From contig NZ_BDCA01000016.1 of assembly GCF_001613265.1 (NCBI RefSeq), positions 62,001 to 126,000 on the forward strand: a stretch of DNA of 64,000 nt. Direction: 5' to 3'. This document shows, in pieces, positions 57,054 through 64,000 of this stretch (its first letter is position 1; every line of letters begins with the position of its first letter). A program made the translations under genes and the position numbers. The notes under the pieces are model-generated. The model was not told the origin of the DNA and ran no database searches. It worked only from the letters and a program-made list of their open reading frames with translations. This stretch comes from Nocardia vermiculata NBRC 100427 (GTDB lineage: Bacteria > Actinomycetota > Actinomycetes > Mycobacteriales > Mycobacteriaceae).

Positions 57054-58121
57054 TCAGTACAGCGTATCGATGATCCGCAGGTCCACGCCCTCTGCCTGAG
57101 CGATCAGGCTGGGCGGGCGGACCACGTGGTTGTGGCGATACCGGCGCGGCCCGGAGGGTGTCTCCAGGATCAGCCCGGTGTCCAGCGCGGCGCGCATCTG
57201 CGGCACCTCGAGTGAGCCGACCGCCGTCGCCATGGCCCGTAACGTATGTAATGCCTCGTAGGCGGTGTTTCCGAAGTAGGTGAGCTTCGGTGCGAAGCGC
57301 CCGTGCATGCGGTGATAGCGTTCCAGCCGGCCGGGATCGGCGCTGACGTCGGGAAACATACTCGATGCCACGTAGAGGTTGGCATTGGCGCCCGGTCCGG
57401 CGGCGAGCAGCATCTGTTCGTCGATGACGGGACTGACCCGCACCTGGCCGGCCGCGCGGCCGGTGGCGCTGAATTGCTGATTGAAACGGACCGCATCCAT
57501 TCCCACCAGCAACATCACCACCGCATCGGCTGCTCCGAAGCGCGGATCGGTGAGCACGGCGCGGAAATCACGGGTGCCCAGCGGAACGTACCGCTCGTAC
57601 ACGATCGATTCGCGATAGGCGGCGCGGATATCGCGGCCGGTCGCGACCGGCCAGATGTAGTCGTTGCCGATGATCGCCCAGCGGCGGGCACCGAATTCCC
57701 GGGCCAGCCACCGCATGGCGGGCAGGATATGGCCGGTGGGGGCCTCACCGATCATCACCACCTCGGCCGGTTCGTTGGGTAATTCCTCGTAGACGTTGGC
57801 GAACAGGTACGGAACCCGGCCCGCGGTTACTCGCGCGACTGCCTGACGGACCGCCGAAATATGCCAGCCGGTGATGGCATCGATCATTCCGGTCGCCAGC
57901 AGGGCGGCGACTTCGTCGGCGACCTCGTTCGGGGTCCGGCCGCCGTCCACGGTGGTCACCCGGACCTGCCGTCCCAGAATTCCGCTGCCTTCGTTGATTT
58001 CTTCGGCCGCAAGGGAAATGGCGGCCTCACACGAGGGAGCGACAATTCCGGCAGGCCCCTGCAGGGGCACGATATTCAGCACCTCGACCACTTCGTCCGG
58101 GCTCTCGCTGAAGGAGAACAT
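57054..58121 (-). CDS. Solitary periplasmic-binding-fold protein without signal peptide (AmiC-like)
   Basis: A 355-residue type I periplasmic-binding-fold protein related to branched-chain amino-acid/urea/amide receptors. Landmarks are IVPLQGPAGIVAPSCEAAIS, GILGRQVRVTTVDGGRTPNE, the GWHISAVRQAVARV helix and VRFNQQFSATG. There is no signal peptide or lipobox and no permease or ATPase gene nearby, so it is probably cytosolic, like the amide sensor AmiC. The start at 58121 has AAGAAGGG six bases upstream; a frame to 58178 is longer but would overlap the divergent gene's leader. It is divergent from a MarR gene across only 46 bases. Confidence 0.8.
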   Translation of the reverse strand: MFSFSESPDEVVEVLNIVPLQGPAGIVAPSCEAAISLAAEEINEGSGILGRQVRVTTVDGGRTPNEVADEVAALLATGMIDAITGWHISAVRQAVARVTAGRVPYLFANVYEELPNEPAEVVMIGEAPTGHILPAMRWLAREFGARRWAIIGNDYIWPVATGRDIRAAYRESIVYERYVPLGTRDFRAVLTDPRFGAADAVVMLLVGMDAVRFNQQFSATGRAAGQVRVSPVIDEQMLLAAGPGANANLYVASSMFPDVSADPGRLERYHRMHGRFAPKLTYFGNTAYEALHTLRAMATAVGSLEVPQMRAALDTGLILETPSGPRRYRHNHVVRPPSLIAQAEGVDLRIIDTLY

Positions 58122-58167
58122 TCGGTACCCTTCTTCGTATCCGAGCGAAATGATGGGGCGGAGAAAT

Positions 58168-58602
58168 ATGTCGACCATTCTAAATGGCGTCGCGACGTTG
58201 CACGGTGCACTGCGGGCTGCGGAACGCGGTTGGTTACGTCATCTGGACGCGGCGTTGTGTGATCGGCAGTTGACTGCCGACCAATGGGCGATGCTGTCGA
58301 ATATGTCCGACCGCTCCGGCATCACCATGAGCGAGTTGGCGCTGCGTGCGCAGCTGCCGCCCTCCTCGGCCACTCGTCATGCCGATGCGCTCGCCGAACG
58401 CGGCCTGATCTTCCGCATCGCTGCCGAGGACGACCGCCGCCGGATCCTGATCGGGCTGACCCATCGGGGTAAGGACCTGGTGGATTCGGTGCGCGAGGAG
58501 GAGACGCTCGCCGAAATGGATCTCCGCCGGCGCATCGGTGCCGGAAACCATACGGAACTGCTGCGGCTGCTCGAGTTGATGGTGCAGACCGAGTCCGAGT
58601 GA
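58168..58602 (+). CDS. MarR family transcriptional regulator
   Basis: A 144-residue winged-HTH MarR protein. The DNA-binding core is QWAMLSNMSDRSGITMSELA, then PPSSATRHADALAERGLIFR and a basic wing EDDRRRILIGLT. The N- and C-terminal helices form the dimer. It is divergent from the ligand-binding-fold gene with 46 bases between the two starts, so one site could control both. The ligand is unknown. Confidence 0.88.
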   Translation: MSTILNGVATLHGALRAAERGWLRHLDAALCDRQLTADQWAMLSNMSDRSGITMSELALRAQLPPSSATRHADALAERGLIFRIAAEDDRRRILIGLTHRGKDLVDSVREEETLAEMDLRRRIGAGNHTELLRLLELMVQTESE

Positions 58603-58613
58603 GGGCCGGCCGA

Positions 58614-58619
58614 TAGGAT
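58614..58619 (+). promoter_or_regulatory. -10 box of the M18 gene (probable leaderless start)
   Basis: TAGGAT ends six bases before ATG 58626, with no ribosome binding site. Confidence 0.5.
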
Positions 58620-58625
58620 CGCGGC

Positions 58626-59924
58626 ATGTCCGTTTCCACCGCCGCGACGGCCTCCGGATTGTGCGCCTTCGTCGATTCCGCTCCTTCTCCGTTTCATGTA
58701 TGTCGGACGGCCGCAGCCGAATTGATCGCGCACGGCTTCACCGAACTGCCCGAGTCCCGGCCGTGGCGCGACACCGGGGGAGCCGGTCGGTACTTCGTGA
58801 TCCGCGGTGGATCGCTGGTCGCCTGGGCCGGCTCGGCCACCGACCCGGCCGGTACGTTCCGGGTGCTCGGCGCCCATACCGACAGTCCGAATCTGCGGGT
58901 GAAACAACATCCGGACCTGGCGGTGGCCGGGTGGCAGCTGATCGGGCTGGAGCCCTACGGTGGCGCCTGGCTCAATTCCTGGCTGGATCGCGACCTGGGG
59001 ATCTCGGGCCGGTTGACCGTGCGTTCGGGCGATGAACTGGTGCAGCGGCTGGTCCGCATCGACGATCCGGTGGTGCGGGTACCGCAGTTGGCGATCCACC
59101 TCTCCGAGGACCGGCGCGGGGTGAGCCTGGACCCGCAGCGGCATGTGAACGGCATCTGGGGGCTGGGCGAGCGGCCGCGGTCGTTCCTCGCCTATGTGGC
59201 CGAACGGGCCGAGGTCGCGGCCACCGATGTCCTGGGCTGGGAACTGATGACCCACGACCTGCAGCCCAGCGCCGTCGTCGGCCGTGACGGCGATCTGGTG
59301 AGCGCACCGCGGCTGGACAATCAGGCCACCTGCTACGCCGGATTGCAGGCCTTCCTCGCTGCCGCCGACGCGGACACCGGTGTGACCGCGGTGCTGGCGA
59401 TGTTCGACCACGAGGAGGTGGGCAGCCAGTCCGATCGCGGTGCGCAGTCGGATCTGCTGCCCACGATTCTGGAACGCATCGTGCTGGCGCGCGGCGGTGG
59501 CCGGTCGGACTACCTGGCTGCCCTGGCAGGCTCGATCTGCGCCTCGGGGGATATGGCTCACGCCACCCATCCGAATTACCCGGACCGGCACGAACCGGCC
59601 CATCGCATCGAGGCCGGCTGCGGACCGGTACTCAAGGTCAACCAGAACCTGCGCTACGCCACCGACGCGGTCGGCGCCGGGGCCTTCGCACTGGCCTGCG
59701 CCCAGGCCGGGGTGCCGCTGCAGCGCTACGTGCACCGCGCGGATCTGCCCTGCGGTTCGACCATCGGACCGATGACCGCCGCCCGTACCGGCATGCCGAC
59801 CGTCGACGTGGGGGCGCCCCAGTTGGCGATGCATTCGGCGCGTGAACTCATGGGCGCCGCGGATGTGGGGTCCTACGCGGCGGCGCTGGCCGCCTTCCTC
59901 ATGCCCGCGGCCGCGGGACGGTAG
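58626..59924 (+). CDS. pepC: M18 family aminopeptidase (PepC/ApeB-like)
   Basis: A 432-residue M18 zinc aminopeptidase. The first metal ligand is in G-A-H-T-D-S-P. LDNQATCYAGLQAFLAA and M-F-D-H-E-E-V-G-S follow, with the late GPMTAARTGMPTVDVG and M-H-S-A-R-E-L ligands. It removes N-terminal residues from peptides. It is the presumed Rv0800 orthologue. Its last 52 bases overlap the 3' end of the convergent GT87 gene. Confidence 0.94.
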   Translation: MSVSTAATASGLCAFVDSAPSPFHVCRTAAAELIAHGFTELPESRPWRDTGGAGRYFVIRGGSLVAWAGSATDPAGTFRVLGAHTDSPNLRVKQHPDLAVAGWQLIGLEPYGGAWLNSWLDRDLGISGRLTVRSGDELVQRLVRIDDPVVRVPQLAIHLSEDRRGVSLDPQRHVNGIWGLGERPRSFLAYVAERAEVAATDVLGWELMTHDLQPSAVVGRDGDLVSAPRLDNQATCYAGLQAFLAAADADTGVTAVLAMFDHEEVGSQSDRGAQSDLLPTILERIVLARGGGRSDYLAALAGSICASGDMAHATHPNYPDRHEPAHRIEAGCGPVLKVNQNLRYATDAVGAGAFALACAQAGVPLQRYVHRADLPCGSTIGPMTAARTGMPTVDVGAPQLAMHSARELMGAADVGSYAAALAAFLMPAAAGR

Positions 59925-61189
59925 GCGATCACCGCGATGACCAGGGCGGCGAAGGCCACGATCACATAGCCGCTGCCGATGATCTGCTCCCACCAGGCCC
60001 AGTCGAGCTCCCGGTCGGCATTGTGCGGCAGCACCCACTGCGGGCCCACCATGAACATCACGGTGATCGCTGTGGTGGCGGCGATCCACCAGCGCCGGCG
60101 CGCCGTGCTGCGGTCGTCCGCCCCCGGTTCACCGGCCTTCGGGATGCGGGCGATCGCATCACCGGCGACGAGCAACGCCGGGGCGATCCACACCCAGTGA
60201 TGCGACCAGGACACCGGCGAGACGAGCAGGACCGCCGCGGTGTTCACCAGCAGTGCCGAGACCCGGTGGCCCTGATCGATCAGCCGCTTCATCCAGACGG
60301 CGGCCAGGCCGATCGCGATGAGCGACAGCACGATCCAGATGGTGGTCGCGGTCGCATCGGACACTCCGAGCCGGAAGGCGAACCCCTTGAGGGACTGATT
60401 TCCGGCGTACTGGGGCGGGCCGATGCGGCCGGTGTCGAACAGGGTGTGGAACCAGTAGTCGATCGAGTCGTGCGGGAAGAGCGCGAAACCCACCGCGACC
60501 GCACCGATCGCCGAGACGATCATGGTCAGGCAGGCGCGCCAGTCCCGGCGGATCAGGAAGTACAGCAGGTAGCCGGCGGGAATCAGCTTGATCGATACCG
60601 TGATGCCGATCAGCATTCCGCGCGGCCACCGTGGCTTGCGGACCAGGACGTCGAGTGCGACCGCCACCATCAGGACCAGATTGATCTGGCCGAAGTTGTA
60701 GGTCTGGCGGACGGGCTCGGACAGGCCGAGTATCGCGACCGCGCCGATCACCAGGATCAGCCGGGTGATCCGGTCCATCGTCGGGCGGATCCGGATCAGC
60801 ACCAGCCACAGCGTGACCGCCAGGCTCGCGATCGAGGTGAGCAGCACCAGCCATTGCGCGCCACCCAGTGGCATCAGCGCGAGCGGTGCGAAGAACAGCG
60901 CGGCCAGCGGCGGATAGGTGAACGGCAGCCCGATCCCCATGACCTGCGGCATCGGGCCGTAGAGATCGCGGCCGTCCAGCCAGGCGCGGGCGCCGTTGCG
61001 GTAGACCTGCAGATCGATGTAACCGTGCCAGATATGGATGACCAGCGAGAAGGCGGCTGAGACGACGAACAGTCCGACGGCTGCCGCGAGCAGCTTGCGC
61101 TGCTGAGTGGTCAGTCCCCCGGTGGACCGGTCGGACGATGACGCCGCAGGAAGTTCGTCCGGATCCGCGACGCTGGATCGATCGTTCAC
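59873..61189 (-). CDS. GT87 (DUF2029) polyprenol-phosphate-mannose mannosyltransferase
   Basis: A 438-residue integral membrane glycosyltransferase with about ten membrane segments. The early loop carries D-L-Q-V-Y-R-N-G and GLPFTYPPLAALFFAPLALM, a typical catalytic loop of GT87 enzymes such as PimE and MptC, and the conserved W-S-H-H-W is near residue 345. Such enzymes add alpha-1,2-mannose to phosphatidylinositol mannosides or lipomannan on the outer face of the membrane. The specific product is unknown. The GTG at 61189 is chosen because the upstream frame is antisense to the purL leader. The ribosome binding site is weak. Confidence 0.88.
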   Translation of the reverse strand: MNDRSSVADPDELPAASSSDRSTGGLTTQQRKLLAAAVGLFVVSAAFSLVIHIWHGYIDLQVYRNGARAWLDGRDLYGPMPQVMGIGLPFTYPPLAALFFAPLALMPLGGAQWLVLLTSIASLAVTLWLVLIRIRPTMDRITRLILVIGAVAILGLSEPVRQTYNFGQINLVLMVAVALDVLVRKPRWPRGMLIGITVSIKLIPAGYLLYFLIRRDWRACLTMIVSAIGAVAVGFALFPHDSIDYWFHTLFDTGRIGPPQYAGNQSLKGFAFRLGVSDATATTIWIVLSLIAIGLAAVWMKRLIDQGHRVSALLVNTAAVLLVSPVSWSHHWVWIAPALLVAGDAIARIPKAGEPGADDRSTARRRWWIAATTAITVMFMVGPQWVLPHNADRELDWAWWEQIIGSGYVIVAFAALVIAVIAYRPAAAGMRKAASAAA

Positions 61190-61350
61190 GGGCTTACTGT
61201 AGCCGGATGCGGGTGCTGCCTGGTCGGGCTGGGTTTGACACCCCTTAGACTGTTGGCGAACCCCCCATCCGCCAGCATTGTGTCTCACACTCCAGCGCCG
61301 GAGCGCGTAGCTGCACGTTTGCCCGGCCGAAAGGACCAAGGTAGCCACCC

Positions 61351-63645
61351 GTGACTGTCCACGTCGACACCGTCAGCGCCGCCGCAGCCACCCCGGATAC
61401 CCCGCAGCCGTACAAGGAGCTGGGGCTCAAGGACGACGAGTACGCCCGTATTCGCGACATTCTGGGCCGCCGCCCCACCGACGCCGAACTGGCGATGTAC
61501 TCGGTGATGTGGAGTGAGCACTGCTCCTACAAATCCTCGAAGGTGCACCTGCGCTACTTCGGTGAGTCCACCACCGACGAGATGCGTGCCTCTATGTTGG
61601 CAGGCATCGGCGAGAACGCGGGCGTGGTCGACATCGGGGACGGCTGGGCGGTCACCTTCAAGGTGGAAAGCCACAATCACCCGTCCTATGTCGAGCCCTA
61701 TCAGGGCGCTGCGACCGGCGTGGGCGGCATCGTGCGCGACATCATGGCGATGGGTGCGCGGCCGATCGCGGTGATGGATCAGTTGCGTTTCGGCGCCGCG
61801 GACCATCCCGATACCCGGCGTGTGGTCGACGGTGTGGTGCGCGGTGTCGGCGGCTACGGCAATTCGCTCGGCCTGCCCAATGTCGGCGGTGAGACCGTCT
61901 TCGATGCGTCCTATCAGGGCAACCCGCTGGTGAATGCGCTGTGCGCGGGTGTGATGCGGGTGGAGGATCTGCATCTGGCCTTCGCCTCGGGCGCCGGTAA
62001 CAAGATCGTGCTGTTCGGCGCCCGTACCGGCCTCGACGGCATCGGCGGTGTGTCGGTCCTGGCCTCGGACACCTTCTCCGGTGACGAGTCCGGCTCCGGC
62101 CGCAAGAAGCTGCCCAGTGTGCAGGTCGGCGACCCGTTCGCCGAGAAGGTCCTGATCGAGTGCTGCCTCGAGCTCTACCACGCCGGCCTGGTGGTCGGTA
62201 TCCAGGACCTGGGCGGTGCCGGATTGTCGTGTGCGACCTCGGAACTCGCCGCGGCGGGCGATGGCGGCATGCGCATCGACCTGGATCAGGTCCCGCTGCG
62301 TGCGGCGAATATGACTCCGGCCGAGGTGCTTTCCAGCGAATCGCAGGAACGCATGTGTGCGGTCGTGACGCCGGAGAACGTCGATGCCTTCATGGCGGTC
62401 TGCCGCAAGTGGGATGTGCTGGCCACCGTGATCGGTGAGGTCACCGAGGGCGACCGCCTGCTGGTGAACTGGCACGGCGAGACCGTGGTCGATGTGCCGC
62501 CCCGCACGGTCGCCCACGAGGGCCCGGTCTACGAGCGCCCGGTGCAGCGTCCGGAGGAGCAGGACGCGCTGGTCGCCGACACCACGTCGGGGCTGACTCG
62601 ACCGAAGACCGGCGACGAACTGCGCGCCACCGCGCTGAAGCTGCTGTCCAGCCCGCAACTGTGCAGCCGCAAGTGGATCACCGAGCAGTACGACCGCTAC
62701 GTGCGCGGCAACACCGTATTGGCCGAACACGCCGACGGTGGCGTGATCCGCATCGACGAGGAATCCGGTCGCGGTATCGCGCTGTCCACCGATGCCTCCG
62801 GCCGCTACACCAAGCTGGACCCGTACACCGGTGCCCAGCTGGCGCTGGCCGAGGCCTACCGCAACGTGGCCAGTACCGGCGCCACCCCTAAGGCCGTCAC
62901 CAACTGCCTGAACTTCGGATCGCCCGAGGATCCGGGCGTGATGTGGCAGTTCCAGCAGGCCGTACGGGGTCTGGCGGACGGCTGTGTGGCCCTGGGGATT
63001 CCGGTGACGGGCGGCAATGTCAGCTTCTACAACCAGACCGGGCAGACCGCGATCCTGCCGACCCCCGTTGTCGGCGTGCTGGGCGTGATCGACGATGTGC
63101 ACCGGCGGATTCCGACCGGGTTCGGCAGCGAGCCCGGTGAGTCGCTGATCCTGCTCGGTGAGACCCGCGACGAATTCGACGGTTCGATCTGGTCGCAGGT
63201 CGAGCACGATCACCTCGGTGGAGTGCCGCCGCAGGTCGACTTCGCCCGCGAGCAGTTGCTGGCCGAAGTGCTGACCTCGGGATCGCGCGACGGAATGATC
63301 AGCGCCGCACACGATCTCAGCGAAGGCGGGCTGTTCCAGGCCGTCGTGGAGGCGTCGCTGGCCGGTGAAACCGGCTGCCGCATCGTGCTGCCCGAGGGTG
63401 ACGATCCGTTCGTCGCCCTGTTCTCCGAATCCGCAGGGCGCGTCCTGGTCGCGGTGCCGCGCTCGGAAGAGCCCCGCTTCACCAAGATGTGCACAGCTCG
63501 CGAATTGCCGTGGATGCGTATCGGTGTGGTGGATCAGGGCTCGGACTCGGTCGAGGTGCAGGGCCAGTTCTCGGCCACCATGGCCGAACTCCGCGCCGCC
63601 CACGAGGGCACGCTGCCCCAGCTGTTCGGCGCTTCCGCGAAGTAG
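61351..63645 (+). CDS. purL: Phosphoribosylformylglycinamidine synthase subunit PurL
   Basis: A 764-residue small-type PurL, the synthase subunit of the PurS-PurQ-PurL complex. The early S-E-H-C-S-Y-K-S, ESHNHPSYVEPYQGAATGVG, D-L-G-G-A-G-L-S-C and VTGGNVSFYNQ motifs are all present, covering two AIRS-type halves. The C-terminal half ends with LFGASAK. The length is right for the PurSQL type. The 161-base gap to the divergent GT87 gene holds its promoter; TAGACT at 61246-61251 is a possible -10 box. AAGGACCAAGG lies before the GTG. Confidence 0.96.
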   Translation: MTVHVDTVSAAAATPDTPQPYKELGLKDDEYARIRDILGRRPTDAELAMYSVMWSEHCSYKSSKVHLRYFGESTTDEMRASMLAGIGENAGVVDIGDGWAVTFKVESHNHPSYVEPYQGAATGVGGIVRDIMAMGARPIAVMDQLRFGAADHPDTRRVVDGVVRGVGGYGNSLGLPNVGGETVFDASYQGNPLVNALCAGVMRVEDLHLAFASGAGNKIVLFGARTGLDGIGGVSVLASDTFSGDESGSGRKKLPSVQVGDPFAEKVLIECCLELYHAGLVVGIQDLGGAGLSCATSELAAAGDGGMRIDLDQVPLRAANMTPAEVLSSESQERMCAVVTPENVDAFMAVCRKWDVLATVIGEVTEGDRLLVNWHGETVVDVPPRTVAHEGPVYERPVQRPEEQDALVADTTSGLTRPKTGDELRATALKLLSSPQLCSRKWITEQYDRYVRGNTVLAEHADGGVIRIDEESGRGIALSTDASGRYTKLDPYTGAQLALAEAYRNVASTGATPKAVTNCLNFGSPEDPGVMWQFQQAVRGLADGCVALGIPVTGGNVSFYNQTGQTAILPTPVVGVLGVIDDVHRRIPTGFGSEPGESLILLGETRDEFDGSIWSQVEHDHLGGVPPQVDFAREQLLAEVLTSGSRDGMISAAHDLSEGGLFQAVVEASLAGETGCRIVLPEGDDPFVALFSESAGRVLVAVPRSEEPRFTKMCTARELPWMRIGVVDQGSDSVEVQGQFSATMAELRAAHEGTLPQLFGASAK

Positions 63646-63660
63646 GCGATCCGGCGGCGA

Positions 63661-64000
63661 TTACGCCGCGTGCGGTAGCTGGAACGGTCGCCAGCGGTAG
63701 ATGTCGGGGACTGCCCGGTGTAGCAGTGCCGAGTCCACCGCGTCCAGCATCGCCTGGCGTGGTCCGGGGCGGGACAGTTGTGGTGCCGAGATCGCCAGGC
63801 GCAGCGTGCCGCCGCGCCGCGCGATCCGGCCGGCGCTCAGTACCAGCGCATTGCAGCGGAGGGGTTCGGCCCGCAGTCCTTCGCCGAGTCCGTGTACCCG
63901 GCAGCGTTGTGCCGTACCGCTTTCCAGGTCGTGGATGACGGTCGCCGCCAGGGCCAGCCGGAAACCGACCTCGGGCAGCGCCCGCAGTGCGCCGTCGGAG
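63661..64000 (-). CDS. Hypothetical protein, C-terminal part (5' end outside window)
   Basis: A minus-strand frame is open from the window edge to TAA at 63661-63663 and gives the last 112 residues. The visible sequence includes VIHDLESGTAQRCRVHGLGE and an RWRPFQLPHAA end. Codons are GC-rich at third positions, consistent with a real gene. The family is not recognised. M. tuberculosis Rv0804 (unknown function) lies next to purL and may be the counterpart. It is convergent with purL, 15 bases apart. Confidence 0.55.
   Translation of the reverse strand, partial: SDGALRALPEVGFRLALAATVIHDLESGTAQRCRVHGLGEGLRAEPLRCNALVLSAGRIARRGGTLRLAISAPQLSRPGPRQAMLDAVDSALLHRAVPDIYRWRPFQLPHAA

Noticed and set aside
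61235..61251. TTGACA and TAGACT upstream of purL as a promoter pair
   Set aside because: Only five bases separate them, far from the 16-18 needed. TAGACT alone may still be a -10 box.
61285..63603. 772-codon minus-strand frame opposite purL
   Set aside because: Antisense to a complete, highly conserved purL; its His/Arg/Asp-rich composition is typical of a shadow frame.

Overview
The window is high-GC actinobacterial DNA. Its gene content is typical of a mycolic-acid-producing, sterol-degrading member of the Mycobacteriales, and Nocardia or a close relative is my best guess. The reasons are a complete Mce4 sterol-import operon, KstR-type operators (TNNAACNNGTTNNA), a CYP125/FadA5/FadD19/Ltp3/Ltp4 side-chain pathway, a PhoP-PhoR pair very close to the M. 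tuberculosis one, an antigen-85-like esterase, a GT87 mannosyltransferase, an EspR-like regulator and an MbtH protein. Species identity is inference. Comparisons with M. tuberculosis (Rv numbers) are from memory and mark presumed orthologues, not database hits.

Region 1-37 kb is a sterol-catabolism locus. Read left to right it is colinear with M. tuberculosis Rv3549c down to Rv3489: two SDRs, fadA5 and cyp125 (divergent), an NTF2-like gene, ltp3, ltp4, a DUF35 protein, an LLM oxidoreductase, fadD19, fadE27/fadE26, a ferredoxin, hsd4A, yrbE4AB, mce4A-F, two Mce-associated proteins, and otsA with a small gene. The Mce4 operon (24.6-34.9 kb) has ten genes, mostly joined by 4-base stop/start overlaps. 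Eight KstR-like sites lie in exactly the intergenic regions expected to drive these genes. Two non-sterol segments interrupt the locus. At 1.6-5.2 kb there is a secreted Gly-Ser-Ala repeat protein, an ImmA/IrrE metallopeptidase, a membrane protein and a convergent EspR-like regulator. At 15.3-20.6 kb there is an ECF sigma factor, a tiny membrane protein, a LysR regulator, two hydrolases, a VOC protein and a P-loop kinase.

Region 37-64 kb is a second block, resembling M. tuberculosis Rv0757-Rv0804: MbtH and tRNA-Thr(UGU), then phoP-phoR, a HIT protein, purD, an M23 peptidase, an aminotransferase, a TetR regulator, purB, a second HIT protein, an antigen-85-like secreted esterase, a DUF397 protein, an S9 oligopeptidase, glutamate decarboxylase, an M20 peptidase, an MBL-fold protein, purS-purQ, a cytosolic ligand-binding protein divergent from a MarR regulator, an M18 aminopeptidase, a GT87 mannosyltransferase and purL. 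Five purine genes (purD, purB, purS, purQ, purL) are interleaved with peptidases and signalling genes.

Many starts show a TANNNT-like hexamer 6-8 bases before the start codon and no ribosome binding site, so leaderless transcription appears common. At hsd4A and fadD19 (and, slightly shifted, the DUF35 gene) the KstR operator, the -10 box and the GTG start are packed into about 30 bases. Convergent genes are usually separated by long perfect hairpins. I see no CRISPR array, insertion sequence or rRNA.
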